The notes: generated from the letters alone by a model not told the origin. Positions 18,263 to 29,400 are shown, numbered from the stretch's first letter. The stretch is DNA of 49,688 nt from an uncultured Pseudomonadota bacterium (GCA_903875345.1 CAIQVS010000136.1:1-49688); one strand, 5' to 3'. Translations and numbers: made by a program.

Positions 18263-19531
18263 TCAGGATGCTTTTTTGAAAATCAGGCAGGCGTTTGTTC
18301 CGCCGAAGCCGAAGGAATTCGATAGAACGATGTCGATGTTACGTTGTTTTGCCTTGTGCGGCACGAGGTCGATCCCCTGAAGCCCATCGGACGGATCGTC
18401 GAGATTGAGCGTTGGCGGTGCGACCCCGTCGCGCATCGCTAGAATCGAATAGATCGCCTCAACCGCGCCAGCCGCGCCGAGCAAGTGCCCGATCGCCGAC
18501 TTGGTTGATGAAATGGAAACCTTGTTCACGGCATCGCCAAGTAGTCTTTTGATGCCCTTAATTTCGATCTCGTCCCCCATAGGGGTCGATGTGCCGTGAG
18601 CGTTGATATAATCGATCTGGCCGGGATGGATTTGAGCCCGTGTCAGCGCCATTTTCATGGCACGAAACCCGCCGTCGCCATCTTCGGCCGGAGCCGTCAT
18701 GTGATACGCATCGCCCGATAAGCCATAACCAATTAATTCCGCGTATATTTTCGCGCCGCGATTCTTGGCATGCTCATATTCCTCCAGCATCACGACGCCC
18801 GCGCCCTCGCCCATGACAAAGCCATCGCGTCCTTTGTCATAAGGGCGTGAAGCCTTGGTCGGAGTATCGTTGAACCCTGTCGATAAGGCGCGTAAAGCGC
18901 AGAAACCGGCAATTCCGATCCGACATACGGCAGCTTCCGCTCCGCCCGCGAGCATCATGTCGGCGTCACCGAGCATGATCAGCCGCGCAGCATCGCCAAT
19001 CGCATGCGCGCCTGTGGCGCAAGCCGTCACGACGGCATGGTTGGGACCACGGTATCCATGTTGAATGGAAATCTGCCCCGAAGCGAGATTGATCAGGCTT
19101 CGCGGAATGAAGAATGGGGAAACGCGCCGTGGCCCTTTTTCATGCAAGACGATCGACGTCTCATAAATTTCATTGAGGCCGCCAATACCAGAACCGACCA
19201 TAATGCCTATGCGTTCCCGAGCAGCATCATCGGCTGGAATATATGCGCTATCCTTCACCGCCTCATCCGCTGCCGCAACGGCATAATGGATGAAGGTGTC
19301 CATCTTCTTTTGCTCTTTGGGTTCAATAAAACGGTCCAGATTCAGCTGATCCGGAGCATCCCCGCGAGCAATCTGCCCCGCCACCTGACAAGGAAGATCG
19401 GAGGATTCAAATCGGGTAATTCTGGAAAGACCGCTTTCGCCAGCAACAAGGCGTCGCCAGTTGACCTCAACGCCAACGCCGAGGGGCGAAACCATACCCA
19501 TCCCTGTCACAACGACACGGCGCATAATCAA
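18263..19531 (-). CDS. fabF: Beta-ketoacyl-ACP synthase II
   Basis: 422 aa; RRVVVTGMGMVSPLG, VTACATGAHAIGDA active Cys, INAHGTSTPMGD, KSAIGHLLGAAGAVE. Confidence 0.96.
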   Translation of the reverse strand: MIMRRVVVTGMGMVSPLGVGVEVNWRRLVAGESGLSRITRFESSDLPCQVAGQIARGDAPDQLNLDRFIEPKEQKKMDTFIHYAVAAADEAVKDSAYIPADDAARERIGIMVGSGIGGLNEIYETSIVLHEKGPRRVSPFFIPRSLINLASGQISIQHGYRGPNHAVVTACATGAHAIGDAARLIMLGDADMMLAGGAEAAVCRIGIAGFCALRALSTGFNDTPTKASRPYDKGRDGFVMGEGAGVVMLEEYEHAKNRGAKIYAELIGYGLSGDAYHMTAPAEDGDGGFRAMKMALTRAQIHPGQIDYINAHGTSTPMGDEIEIKGIKRLLGDAVNKVSISSTKSAIGHLLGAAGAVEAIYSILAMRDGVAPPTLNLDDPSDGLQGIDLVPHKAKQRNIDIVLSNSFGFGGTNACLIFKKAS

Positions 19532-19555
19532 TGTCCGCTGTTCACTGAAGCGGCC

Positions 19556-19798
19556 TTAGGCCGCTGCTTTTTTCTGATTGATGTAATCGACCGCATCCTT
19601 GACCGTCACGATCTTTTCGGCAGCATCATCGGGAATCTCGACGCCGAATTCCTCTTCAAAGGCCATCACGAGTTCGACCGTGTCGAGGCTGTCGGCACCC
19701 AAATCGTCGATGAAGCTGGCATTTTCGGTGACCTTGGCGGCATCGACGCCCAGATGATCAACAACGATTTTTTTCACGCGTTCAGCTATATCGCTCAT
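19556..19798 (-). CDS. acpP: Acyl carrier protein
   Basis: [63 protein letters not shown]; start set at ATG 19798, so the ORF-track N-terminus is over-extended. Confidence 0.96.
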   Translation of the reverse strand: MSDIAERVKKIVVDHLGVDAAKVTENASFIDDLGADSLDTVELVMAFEEEFGVEIPDDAAEKIVTVKDAVDYINQKKAAA

Positions 19799-20048
19799 AA
19801 TTTCTCGAACCCTCTGTTGGTTATCACAATGGCGGAACGAATCTGAATCGGCACCGCACATGAACGCACTTCTCTATTCTGTGACACCGCTTCTGTCCAG
19901 AAGATAAAATGCAGATTGAATCATTTTTTTCCTAACACAATGAAATATCTTGTTTTCTGGCAAAAATTCAGCCATCCATAAAAGGGCTTGAGAATAAACG
20001 CAGATAACGCCTTTTCTTATTGGAATCAAGGCGTTAGTTCGTATCGGC

Positions 20049-21836
20049 TTGACAAACATGAATGTTATAGACCAACAGGTCAACCAAATCGCTTCCACCG
20101 GGCTTCACCCTTTAAGGCAAATAGGCGCTTACCTTGCGCCCTATAAAATGGAGATTGGCGCGGCCGCTTTTGCCATTTTAGTGGCAGGAACAACGGTACT
20201 CAGCATCGTCGGCGGTCTGCGTTATGTTATCGATCAAGGGTTCCTTGCCAACGATCCCCAAATGCTTGATTGGACGCTACTGCATCTGCTGGTGGCGATC
20301 ATTATTTTATCCGCAGCAACTTTTGCCCGTTATTCTCTGGTGGCTTGGCTTGGCGAGCGCGTCGTCGCTGATTTGCGGCGTGCCGTCTATGGGCATATCC
20401 TGAAGCTCAGCCCTGCTTTCTTTGAGGTTACGCGGAGCGGCGACATCCTGTCTCGCCTGTCCTCGGACACCAGCATCCTGCAAAGCCTGATCGGTTCGTC
20501 GATTTCAGTCGCATTAAGAAATTGCGTCCTGCTTATCGGCGGCCTGATCATGATGCTGCTCACAAGCGCCAAATTGACAGGGTTTGTTTTAATCGGAATC
20601 GTGGCAATCGTAGCTCCCATCGTTTTCATCGGACGCAAAGTGCGCCGTCTCTCCAAAACCAATCAGGAACGCATCGCCGATCTGAATGCCGGGGCCGAAG
20701 AAACGATCTATGGCATCCGTACGGTTCAGGCTTTCGGCCACGAAGCTCTCAGCCGTCAATATTTTAACGAACAGACCGAGCTCGCCGTCGAAGCGGCCAC
20801 ACGGCATATTCGCGCACGCGGATCACTGACCGCTATGGTTATCTTGCTGGTCTTTTCCGGCATTGGCGTGATGCTCTGGATCGGCGGGCATGACGTTCTG
20901 AATCATGCCATCACCGCCGGACAATTATCCGCCTTCGTCGGCTATGCCGCCATTGCCGCTGGAGCTGTCGGCGCAGTCAGCGAAACCATGGGCGATCTGA
21001 ACCGCGCCGCCGGAGCGACCGAGCGTATTTTCGATCTGCTGGCCGAACAGCCGATCATCACCGCCCCGCCGCAACCGACGGCTCTTCCCTTACCAAAGGG
21101 CAGGCTTTCATTTGACCATGTAACCTTTTGTTACCCCGCGCGCCCCAATACGCCGTCGCTTAACAATGTTTCTTTCACAATTAATTCCGGTGAACGCGTC
21201 GCGATCGTCGGACCAAGCGGCGCAGGCAAGACCACGCTCTATCAACTGATTCTGCGTTTTTATGATCCGCAGCAAGGAACGGTCTCTCTCGACGGAGTCA
21301 ATGTAAAGCTGGCGGATCCCCATGACGTTCGATCGCGCATCGGCCTCGTTCCTCAAGATCCGGTGATTTTCTCCACCGATGCGTGGCAGAATATCGCCTA
21401 TGGTCGTCCCGACGCATCGCAGGATGATATTCGCGCGGCGGCGCGCGCGGCGCATGCCGACGAGTTTCTGTCCGGTCTGCCTCATGGGTACGATACGCAC
21501 CTCGGCGAAAAAGGCGTGCGCCTGTCGGGCGGACAACGGCAGCGCCTCGCCATCGCCCGCGCGATTTTACGCAATCCGTCGATTCTGTTGCTCGACGAAG
21601 CAACCTCGGCGCTTGATGCCGAAAGCGAGCGTTATGTGCAAGACGCGCTGGATCAGTTGATGCGTGGGCGCACGACGCTCATCATCGCCCACCGCCTCGC
21701 CACCGTCACCAAAGCCGACCGGATTTTGGTATTGGATCAGGGACGGCTCGTCGCCTCAGGCACGCATCAAAGCCTGATCGGCGAAGGCGGATTGTATGCC
21801 CGCCTCGCGGCGCTGCAATTCGATCAGGCGGCGTGA
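20049..21836 (+). CDS. ABC exporter, fused permease and ATP-binding protein (MsbA-like)
   Basis: 595 aa; TM domain plus Walker A VGPSGAGKTT, LSGGQRQRLAIARA, LLLDEATSALD. Confidence 0.92.
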   Translation: MTNMNVIDQQVNQIASTGLHPLRQIGAYLAPYKMEIGAAAFAILVAGTTVLSIVGGLRYVIDQGFLANDPQMLDWTLLHLLVAIIILSAATFARYSLVAWLGERVVADLRRAVYGHILKLSPAFFEVTRSGDILSRLSSDTSILQSLIGSSISVALRNCVLLIGGLIMMLLTSAKLTGFVLIGIVAIVAPIVFIGRKVRRLSKTNQERIADLNAGAEETIYGIRTVQAFGHEALSRQYFNEQTELAVEAATRHIRARGSLTAMVILLVFSGIGVMLWIGGHDVLNHAITAGQLSAFVGYAAIAAGAVGAVSETMGDLNRAAGATERIFDLLAEQPIITAPPQPTALPLPKGRLSFDHVTFCYPARPNTPSLNNVSFTINSGERVAIVGPSGAGKTTLYQLILRFYDPQQGTVSLDGVNVKLADPHDVRSRIGLVPQDPVIFSTDAWQNIAYGRPDASQDDIRAAARAAHADEFLSGLPHGYDTHLGEKGVRLSGGQRQRLAIARAILRNPSILLLDEATSALDAESERYVQDALDQLMRGRTTLIIAHRLATVTKADRILVLDQGRLVASGTHQSLIGEGGLYARLAALQFDQAA

Positions 21837-21837
21837 A

Positions 21838-23298
21838 TTAATCGAAAATCTTGCCCGGATTCATGATGCCGTCCGGATCGAGCGCGCGTTTGATCCGGCG
21901 CATGAGCTCCAGTTCAATCGGAGATTTGATCGAAGCCAAGACCGCTTTGCGTTCAAGGCCGATGCCGTGTTCGGCGCTGATACTACCTTGCCGACGATCC
22001 ACTTCGCCAAAAACAATCACCTGAATGCGCGCCTTCAGCACGGCGAAATCTTCCGCGCTCCGCACCCCGGTCGCATACATGTTGTAGTGCAGATTGCCGT
22101 CGCCAATATGACCGAACGGCATCGGCACGATGTCCGGCGCTTCGGCCTTGATCAGCGTTTCCGTTGACACAAGAAAATCCGCGATTTCCTCCAACGGTAG
22201 GGCAATGTCGAAATGGATACGATTGCCCTGCTTGCGCAACGCCTCCGGAATATGCTCGCGCACATGCCAGAACTGCCGCGCCTGCGCCGCGCTTTCGGCA
22301 ATGACGGCGTCCAGAATTTGCCCCTTCTCAATTCCTGCGGTTGCGACGTTTTCAAACATGGCCGAGAGCGGCACGGCAGATGACGACGCACCGAGTTCAA
22401 TCAGCAGATAATAAGGCGCGCCGTCCTGCCCCGGAAAACGCACGCCCGGAATGTGTTTCATCACGAGGCGTAACGCCGCGAGCGACATGATCTCAAACGA
22501 GGTCAGAACTTCCGCACCCTCGCGACGGAACGCGCCGAACAGATCGAGCGCAGCTTTGGCGCTCGGCACGGCGACAACGGTGGTGAAACTCTGCCGCAAG
22601 GCCGGAAACAACCGCAACGTCGCGACAGTCACAATGCCGAGCGTACCTTCGGAACCGATGAGCATCTGGCTGAGATTGTAGCCCGTATTGTCCTTCACCA
22701 GTTTTTTGAGACTTGAAACAACCGAACCGTTTGGCAGAACGGCTTCGATGCCCAGAACCAGATTGCGCATCGTGCCGTAACGCAGAACCGCCGTCCCGCC
22801 AGCATTCGTGCCGATAGCGCCGCCGATCTGCATACTGCCTTCGGAAGCCATGCTGAGCGGAAACAGAAATCCGGCATCAGCGGCAGCGTCCTGTACATTC
22901 TTCAGGATCGCGCCCGCCTCAACCGTCATAATCGAACCGATGGGATCAAGCGCGCGGATTTTGTTCATACGCGACAAGTTGACGACTATTTCCTGCCCCT
23001 GCGTCATTGGGATGCCCCCATCGACAAGGCCGGTATTGCCGCCCTGCGGCACAATCGGTTGGCGATAACGGCGGCAAATTTTCACAATCTCCGCGACATG
23101 TTGCGTCGTCGAAGGCAAGGCGATCAGCGGCGATGTAACGATATGCCGGTTGCGCATTGATGTGAGATACGGCTCCATCGCCGACGCATCGTCGATATAG
23201 CCGCCCACGCCGAGAAGATTCCGGATTGCGTTCAGGGCCTCTGTTGACATCAAAGCAAATCCCCCGCGTCGTTCATGCAGCCTAAAACAAGCCCTCAA
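21838..23298 (-). CDS. FAD-binding oxidoreductase (D-lactate/2-hydroxyacid dehydrogenase, GlcD-like)
   Basis: 486 aa; [65 protein letters not shown]. Confidence 0.92.
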   Translation of the reverse strand: MRACFRLHERRGGFALMSTEALNAIRNLLGVGGYIDDASAMEPYLTSMRNRHIVTSPLIALPSTTQHVAEIVKICRRYRQPIVPQGGNTGLVDGGIPMTQGQEIVVNLSRMNKIRALDPIGSIMTVEAGAILKNVQDAAADAGFLFPLSMASEGSMQIGGAIGTNAGGTAVLRYGTMRNLVLGIEAVLPNGSVVSSLKKLVKDNTGYNLSQMLIGSEGTLGIVTVATLRLFPALRQSFTTVVAVPSAKAALDLFGAFRREGAEVLTSFEIMSLAALRLVMKHIPGVRFPGQDGAPYYLLIELGASSSAVPLSAMFENVATAGIEKGQILDAVIAESAAQARQFWHVREHIPEALRKQGNRIHFDIALPLEEIADFLVSTETLIKAEAPDIVPMPFGHIGDGNLHYNMYATGVRSAEDFAVLKARIQVIVFGEVDRRQGSISAEHGIGLERKAVLASIKSPIELELMRRIKRALDPDGIMNPGKIFD

Positions 23299-24955
23299 TC
23301 AAGCCATGCTGATCGACATGGATACGATGCGCGGCGGGTTCGCGCGGCAGGCCGGGCATCGTCACAATCTCGCCGCACAAGGCAACGACAAATCCCGCAC
23401 CCGCCGACAGCCGGACATCGCGTACCGGCAACATGAATCCCTCCGGTGCGCCGCGCACATCGGGATCAGATGAGAAGCTATACTGCGTCTTGGCCATGCA
23501 AACCGGAAAAGCGCCGAAACCTTCTACCTCATACTGCTCCAGTTTCCGCGCCGCCACGGGCGCAAGATCAATATCTTTGGCGCGGTAGATTTCCCGCGCG
23601 ACCGTGCGCATCTTCTCCGCGAGCGGCATCGCGTTGTCATAAAGCGGCTTGAAATCCGCCCGTCCGCCGTTTGCCAAAGCGATGACATCCCGCGCCAAAT
23701 CCTCGGCGCCCTTGCCGCCCTCTGCCCAATGACGGCAGACATGGGCAGTCACGCCCAGTTCCGCGCAAGCCCTGCTGATGACTTCAATCTCAGCATCGCT
23801 GTCGCTCGTGAAATGGTTGATCGCGACGACGACCGGCACGCCGAACTTCTTCACATTCTCGACATGGCGCAACAAATTGCCGAGTCCCGCCGTGACCGCC
23901 GCGACGTTTTCCCGACCTAGATCACCCTTGGCGACGCCGCCATGCATCTTGAGCGCGCGAACGGTCGCGACGACAACAGCCGCTGCAGGACGGAGGCCGG
24001 ACTGACGGCACTTGATGTCAAAGAATTTCTCTGCCCCAAGGTCGGCTCCGAACCCAGCTTCGGTGACGATAAAATCGCCAAGCTTTAACGCCGTTTCCGT
24101 AGCGATCAGCGAGTTGCAGCCGTGCGCGATATTGGCGAACGGCCCGCCATGCACCAGCACGGGCGTGTGCTCGATCGTCTGCACGAGATTGGGCTGAAAC
24201 GCGTCGCGAAGCAGCGCCGTCATGGCAGACGCGGCTTGAAGTTCCTTGGCGGTGATGGCGGCTTTTTTGGAATTCCGCCCGACGATAATGCGCCCAAGCC
24301 GTTCCTCAAGATCAGCGAGCGAACGAGCCAAACAGAAAATCGCCATCACTTCGGAGGCGACGGTGATGTCGAATCCGTCCTCGCGCGTTTGGCCATTGTT
24401 GCCGAGACCGACAACGATTTGCCGCAAGGCGCGGTCGTTCATATCCATAACGCGACGGAACGCGATCTTGGCGGGATCGATGCCAAGCGCATTGCCCCAG
24501 TAAATATGATTGTCGATCATCGCCGCCAGCAGATTGTTGGCGGACGTCATGGCGTGAAAATCGCCTGTGAAATGCAGGTTGATCTCGTCCATCGGCATCA
24601 TCTGCGCGTAGCCGCCGCCTGTCGCCCCTCCCTTCATACCGAAGCAGGGGCCAAGCGACGGCTCGCGCAGGCATATGACGGTTTTCTTGCCGAGGCGCGT
24701 CAGCGCGTCGCCGAGGCCAATGGTTGTCGTGGTCTTGCCCTCGCCCGCCGGAGTTGGGCTGATTGCCGTGACGAGGATCAGCTTGCTGTCACGTTTCTCC
24801 GACAGGGTTTTAATATAGTCGAGACCGAGTTTGGCTTTGTGCGGACCGTAACGATACAGCGCATCGGCAGGAATGCCGAGCTTCGCGCCGATGGCTTCAA
24901 TCGGCAGGAGCTTCGTTTGTCGCGCAATGGCGATGTCGGAGAGAGGTTGGGGCAT
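23282..24955 (-). CDS. fhs: Formate--tetrahydrofolate ligase
   Basis: 557 aa; [51 protein letters not shown]. Confidence 0.96.
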   Translation of the reverse strand: MPQPLSDIAIARQTKLLPIEAIGAKLGIPADALYRYGPHKAKLGLDYIKTLSEKRDSKLILVTAISPTPAGEGKTTTTIGLGDALTRLGKKTVICLREPSLGPCFGMKGGATGGGYAQMMPMDEINLHFTGDFHAMTSANNLLAAMIDNHIYWGNALGIDPAKIAFRRVMDMNDRALRQIVVGLGNNGQTREDGFDITVASEVMAIFCLARSLADLEERLGRIIVGRNSKKAAITAKELQAASAMTALLRDAFQPNLVQTIEHTPVLVHGGPFANIAHGCNSLIATETALKLGDFIVTEAGFGADLGAEKFFDIKCRQSGLRPAAAVVVATVRALKMHGGVAKGDLGRENVAAVTAGLGNLLRHVENVKKFGVPVVVAINHFTSDSDAEIEVISRACAELGVTAHVCRHWAEGGKGAEDLARDVIALANGGRADFKPLYDNAMPLAEKMRTVAREIYRAKDIDLAPVAARKLEQYEVEGFGAFPVCMAKTQYSFSSDPDVRGAPEGFMLPVRDVRLSAGAGFVVALCGEIVTMPGLPREPAAHRIHVDQHGLIEGLF

Positions 24956-25281
24956 GAGGAAAAGATCCGAAACATATAATGGCTACAACGAATATGGATG
25001 CTAAAGACACTTCCTTCAATTGACAATGAAGCGAAGCAACCCCTTCAATATGCCGAAGGCACCGTAGAAAAACGTATCGCTTTATTGCCCCGGTTGCGTC
25101 AATTGGCTTCGATCTATGCTTTTGATAACATTATGTATCTCTACCAAAGAATCTTGTGCCGCGTATCCAGCACGACTGAAACAAAGCAAAGCTCATGGGT
25201 TATGGTGACTTTTGGCAAGCAGCCCAACAGAACTTTCACCTGCTTCCACAGATGCCCCAAGCCAAAAACATGGCTATTATC

Positions 25282-25950
25282 TCAGCCTCCGGATAAAAGC
25301 CGATCAATGTCTTCCTGACTCGACGCTTTGGAGGACAATTGCGGGCCATTCAACAGGCCTTTTTCCGGATCGGCAGCATGGACGTGTTTCGGCGTGTGCG
25401 CGTCACCGCTGTCGCCGCGATGAATTTCATCGCCCATCGCCTTGGTCAAGGCCTCGATCTTCATATCGATATGTTTCAAGGTCTCGACCACTTTCGTGAT
25501 GCGTTGGCCTGTAATATCCTGAAAGTTGCAGGCTTCGAATATTTTTGTGGTGCAGGCGATAAGTTTGCCCTTAAGCTCTGGCGGACAGGTTTCGGCTATA
25601 GCAGAAACTTCGTCGCACACATCCATGATCTTGTTGGTCGCCTCTTCGGTAGCCCCGACCACAGCATCCAGTTCATCTGTCGCCGTCGGAATATGTTGTA
25701 GGCTGATGTCTTTCGGCTTAATCGCCGCGATATCGCTCTTGGCCTGACGGATATAAATCGCCAACGCTTCAAGCTCAGAATAGAATTTGAGATCAGCAGC
25801 GGAGACATCGCTTCCAAGCGATTCGATGACCTGCCGCACGATTTGCGCCACTTCGATCGAAGATAGCGGTTTCTGCACCGCTTCATGCGCGGCCTTGATT
25901 TCCTGATGCAGGCGATCCTGCAATTCGTGTAAACGGGGCGTCATGGTCAT
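25282..25950 (-). CDS. cheZ: CheZ-like chemotaxis phosphatase
   Basis: 222 aa helical protein; EACNFQDITGQRITKVVETL signature and C-terminal SQEDIDRLLSGG. Confidence 0.85.
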   Translation of the reverse strand: MTMTPRLHELQDRLHQEIKAAHEAVQKPLSSIEVAQIVRQVIESLGSDVSAADLKFYSELEALAIYIRQAKSDIAAIKPKDISLQHIPTATDELDAVVGATEEATNKIMDVCDEVSAIAETCPPELKGKLIACTTKIFEACNFQDITGQRITKVVETLKHIDMKIEALTKAMGDEIHRGDSGDAHTPKHVHAADPEKGLLNGPQLSSKASSQEDIDRLLSGG

Positions 25951-25968
25951 GGTAATCTCTCCCTTTGC

Positions 25969-26355
25969 TTAGAAAGTGCCGAGAACAGAAACGATTTTCT
26001 GCTTCAAAGTTTCGGCGTTAAATGGCTTGACGATATAGTTGTTAACCCCGGCTTCCTTGGCGGCAACAACGTTCTCGGTCTTGCTTTCTGCGGTCACCAT
26101 AATGAAGGGGGTCGCTTTCAGCTTCTCATCCAAACGCACTTCTTTCAAAAGCTGCAACCCGGTCATGGGCTGCATGTTCCAGTCCGAAATGACAAGACCC
26201 ACCGGCACTTCATGCAAAACCTTGAGAGCGCCGCTGCCGTCCGTTGCCTGAAGCACGTTTTTGAACCCCAACTGTTTCAGCAGGTTTTCAATAATACGCA
26301 GCATGGTTTTGTAATCGTCCACAATCAGGATGTTCATGTTCATATCGACAGCCAT
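25969..26355 (-). CDS. cheY: Response regulator CheY (copy 2)
   Basis: 128 aa; NILIVDDYKTMLRIIENLLKQLGF, VISDWNMQPMTGL, FIMVTAES, YIVKPFNAETL. Confidence 0.93.
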   Translation of the reverse strand: MAVDMNMNILIVDDYKTMLRIIENLLKQLGFKNVLQATDGSGALKVLHEVPVGLVISDWNMQPMTGLQLLKEVRLDEKLKATPFIMVTAESKTENVVAAKEAGVNNYIVKPFNAETLKQKIVSVLGTF

Positions 26356-26520
26356 AGGCGTACTCCTTAAAATGGGCGGAAAAGGTGGCGGAAAGAAACC
26401 TTGGACTCAAACGATCACTCACCAGAGTAACGACACATACTGAAAAAAGCGTTACCAAGAAGCTTAAGAATTATTAAAGCGATTTCCATCAAAGATATTG
26501 GAAGCTCGTCTGTCGCGGCA

Positions 26521-27225
26521 TCACTTGACCTGTGGCAGTTGATCCTGCTTGGTCAAAGCCATCGTAATGTCCTTGGCTTTTTCCGGGGTCATTTTGGCCA
26601 TAATGGGGGCTGTGCTTTTGGGTTTCATGCGCTGAATGACATTCAGCAAAACCGGCATGTCGAGAGTTTCAAGAATTTTGGCAGCGTCTTCCGGTTTCAT
26701 GGTTTCATAAACCTTGACCAAATTGTCCAGCTGCGTCGCCTGCGACTCGCTGACCTGATTGATCATGGACTGAAGCTGCGAGCGCAGAGTCTGCAGCTCC
26801 TTGATCTTTTGATCGACGCGTTGCTCGGCAATCTTGATCAGTTCTTCGCGTGTATCGAGCGCTTTAGCGCGTTTTTCCAGTTCGTCATGGCGCGCCGAAA
26901 GCTGTTTTAAAACCTCCATCTCGGCCGGCGACGTATCTTCGTCGGTAGGCGGGACAAGCGGTCCCGAACCATCGGAGCCAGACGCGCCATTCGGATTGTT
27001 TGAGCTATCTGAGGCTTTATCAGCCTGTTTTGCGTTATCCTTAGGGGCCGGAGCGGCAGGTGATGCCGAGGTAGGCGCGGATGACTCGGCGTGCGCTACG
27101 GGCGCGATCAAAGCACCAGAAGAGACCAATTCCCAAATATCATCGACCCGCATGCTCAAAATCACCACCCCGATGAGCATCATAAGCGGCAGGAGGTAAC
27201 GTGGGTTGGACAAGCGGCGAAGCAT
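26521..27225 (-). CDS. MotE-like flagellar protein (single TM, coiled coil, MgtE-N-like C-terminus)
   Basis: 234 aa; N-terminal TM, coiled coil, VYETMKPEDAAKILETLDMPVLLNVIQRMKPKSTAPIMAKMTPEKAKDIT. Confidence 0.78.
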   Translation of the reverse strand: MLRRLSNPRYLLPLMMLIGVVILSMRVDDIWELVSSGALIAPVAHAESSAPTSASPAAPAPKDNAKQADKASDSSNNPNGASGSDGSGPLVPPTDEDTSPAEMEVLKQLSARHDELEKRAKALDTREELIKIAEQRVDQKIKELQTLRSQLQSMINQVSESQATQLDNLVKVYETMKPEDAAKILETLDMPVLLNVIQRMKPKSTAPIMAKMTPEKAKDITMALTKQDQLPQVK

Positions 27226-27232
27226 CTCGGAT

Positions 27233-27721
27233 TCAGCTCAATTTCTGCAGTGCCTGCAAAAGTTCCTTCTCGGCACGGGACGAAGGAACAGGCAGCTCAC
27301 GATTATCGGGTTGCCTGACGGTTGACATCTGTGGCGCTTCGGCGGCAGGGGATTTTGTTGCCGTAGGCTTGGCTTCAGGCTTAACATCGGGACGTATGGC
27401 TGCTGCCGCCGACTGACTGAGGCGCTCGGCGACCTGATCGGCGCTATCCACAAGGAAACCCAACTCATCACGCACCAGCAGCGCTTTTTCCACCAACTTT
27501 TCCAAATCATCGCCGCTTTCGCGCGCAGCCTGCTTAAGGTTTTTAATCCCAATTTCGGCGCGCACAACCGTTGCGCTAAACTCACGCACGAAACGCTCCA
27601 TTTCGACCCGTCCTTGCTGCAATCCGGTCAAATGCCTGATCAAACGCGACGCCTGCACAAATCCGGCGCCGACCATGGCGATCAGCAAAACATCGAGAGC
27701 AAGGCGGATCCATTCACCCAT
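27233..27721 (-). CDS. DUF6468-type flagellar-cluster membrane protein
   Basis: 162 aa; N-terminal TM then FVREFSATVVRAEIGIKNLKQAARESGDDLEKLVEKALLVRDELGFLVDSAD; sits between fliM and the motE-like gene. Confidence 0.65.
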   Translation of the reverse strand: MGEWIRLALDVLLIAMVGAGFVQASRLIRHLTGLQQGRVEMERFVREFSATVVRAEIGIKNLKQAARESGDDLEKLVEKALLVRDELGFLVDSADQVAERLSQSAAAAIRPDVKPEAKPTATKSPAAEAPQMSTVRQPDNRELPVPSSRAEKELLQALQKLS

Positions 27722-27726
27722 CGGTC

Positions 27727-28803
27727 TTACATATCCTTTTTATCGCGCAATGTGACCTCTTCGACCTTAACGGCGATATGGCCATTCAGGGAGCCCATGC
27801 GTCCTTGGAACAAGGTCACCTCTCCGGCCCGCAGCGCGATGAGATCATCGGCCTTGACATTCAGCATCAGACGCGAACCGGGCTGCCAGTTCATAACCTC
27901 GATTAGCGGGAGGGAGACTTCGTCAAGAACAGCCTGCATTTTCATGTCGGTCATCAAAAGCTCGTTCCCCAAATGGGTTTCCCAAATCGAGTCGCGACCG
28001 AATTTTTCGCCCATAAACATTTGCAGCAGCAATTCGCGGATCGGTTCAAGCGTAGCATAGGGAATTAGAATTTCGATGCGTCCGCCACGATCTTCCATGT
28101 CGATACGCAACTTGGCCAGCACGGCGGCATTCGCCGGACGCGCGATGGTGGCAAAACGCGGATTGGTCTCCAGCCGGTCGAAGCGAAACGTTACCGGCGA
28201 CAGGGGATCGAAGGCTGCCGACATATCGGCCAGCACAACACGTACAAGGCGTTCGACCAGATTGCGCTCAATCGTAGTATAGGGACGACCTTCGATGCGC
28301 ATCGCGGCGGTACCGCGCCGCCCACCCAGCAGCACATCGACGATGGAATAAATCATCGCGCTGTCGATCGTCATCAGCCCGGAATTGTCCCATTCCTCGG
28401 CCTTGAAAACCGTCAGCATCGCGGGCAATGGTATCGAATTCAGATAATCGCCGAAACGCACCGAGGTGATCTGATCGAGGCTGACCTCAACGTTGTCCGA
28501 AGTGAAGTTGCGCAGCGAAGTCGACATCATGCGCACCAGACGGTCGAACACGACCTCCAGCATCGGGAGGCGTTCGTAATTGACAAGCGCGCTGTTGATC
28601 AGCGCCATAATGCCGGAGTTTTCCTGCCCGCCGGCGCCACCTCCGGCGTCAAAGCCTAGCAAGCTGTCAATCTCATTTTGCGACAGGACGCGCGCTGCCG
28701 CTTCGCTCTCGCCGCCACCTTCCGTCGCGGCGCCCCATTCGGCGGCGAGCTTTTCTTCCTCGCTCAGTTCTCCCGACGATTGCTGGGGGGCTGTATCATC
28801 CAT
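27727..28803 (-). CDS. fliM: Flagellar motor switch protein FliM
   Basis: 358 aa; LSQNEIDSLLGFD CheY-binding motif, LPMLEVVFDRLVRMMSTSLRNFTSDNVEV, C-terminal SpoA domain. Confidence 0.95.
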   Translation of the reverse strand: MDDTAPQQSSGELSEEEKLAAEWGAATEGGGESEAAARVLSQNEIDSLLGFDAGGGAGGQENSGIMALINSALVNYERLPMLEVVFDRLVRMMSTSLRNFTSDNVEVSLDQITSVRFGDYLNSIPLPAMLTVFKAEEWDNSGLMTIDSAMIYSIVDVLLGGRRGTAAMRIEGRPYTTIERNLVERLVRVVLADMSAAFDPLSPVTFRFDRLETNPRFATIARPANAAVLAKLRIDMEDRGGRIEILIPYATLEPIRELLLQMFMGEKFGRDSIWETHLGNELLMTDMKMQAVLDEVSLPLIEVMNWQPGSRLMLNVKADDLIALRAGEVTLFQGRMGSLNGHIAVKVEEVTLRDKKDM

Positions 28804-28821
28804 GACGTTGCCTTGGCTTTC

Positions 28822-29400
28822 TCATTGCACCAGCATTTCCTGAAACAAAACATCGCGCACACGAACGGGCTGCGCCGCTTCGGTGACGCGCATCAGCAAT
28901 TCCTCGCGCAAACGATACATGCCGGCTGAACCGCGCAAATCCTCGATCCTCAGTTCACGCAAGTAGACCTGAAAATTGTCAATGATGCGCGGCTTAATGG
29001 CATCCATAAGCGGCAGATCTTTTTCATCGGCCAGCTCTAGGCTGATCTTGACCTTGAGAAAATTAGGATGTTTCCCTTCGCCGCTGAGATTGACCAGCAG
29101 ATCGCCAAGAGAATAATAAACAGCTTGTTTTTTGTCCCCGCCGCCATTTTCAGATGATGACGTTTGCGTTTTCGATTTGTCCTCATCTCCAGCTTTATGC
29201 AGCAGCATAAACGCACCCGTAGCGCCCCCCAAAACAAGGACGGCCAGCACGACTGCAATAATAATCACCATTTTCTTGTTCGATTTGGGCGCGGCTGTCT
29301 CTTGTCCCTCGGTCGCAGCCTCCCCTTCGGCGGATGCGCCACCGGTTTTTTCTTTATCTTTTGCTTCGTCTTTTTTTTCGCCCGCCACGGACAACTCCAT
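28822..29400 (-). CDS. fliL: Flagellar basal body-associated protein FliL
   Basis: 192 aa; one TM, YYSLGDLLVNLSGEGKHPNFLKVKISLEL, LRELRIEDLRGSAGMYRLREELLMRV. Confidence 0.9.
   Translation of the reverse strand: MELSVAGEKKDEAKDKEKTGGASAEGEAATEGQETAAPKSNKKMVIIIAVVLAVLVLGGATGAFMLLHKAGDEDKSKTQTSSSENGGGDKKQAVYYSLGDLLVNLSGEGKHPNFLKVKISLELADEKDLPLMDAIKPRIIDNFQVYLRELRIEDLRGSAGMYRLREELLMRVTEAAQPVRVRDVLFQEMLVQ

Noticed and set aside
24998-25318. 106-aa plus-strand ORF between fhs and cheZ
   Set aside because: No recognised motif, no convincing ribosome-binding site, and overlap with the cheZ 3' end; left as unexplained intergenic DNA.
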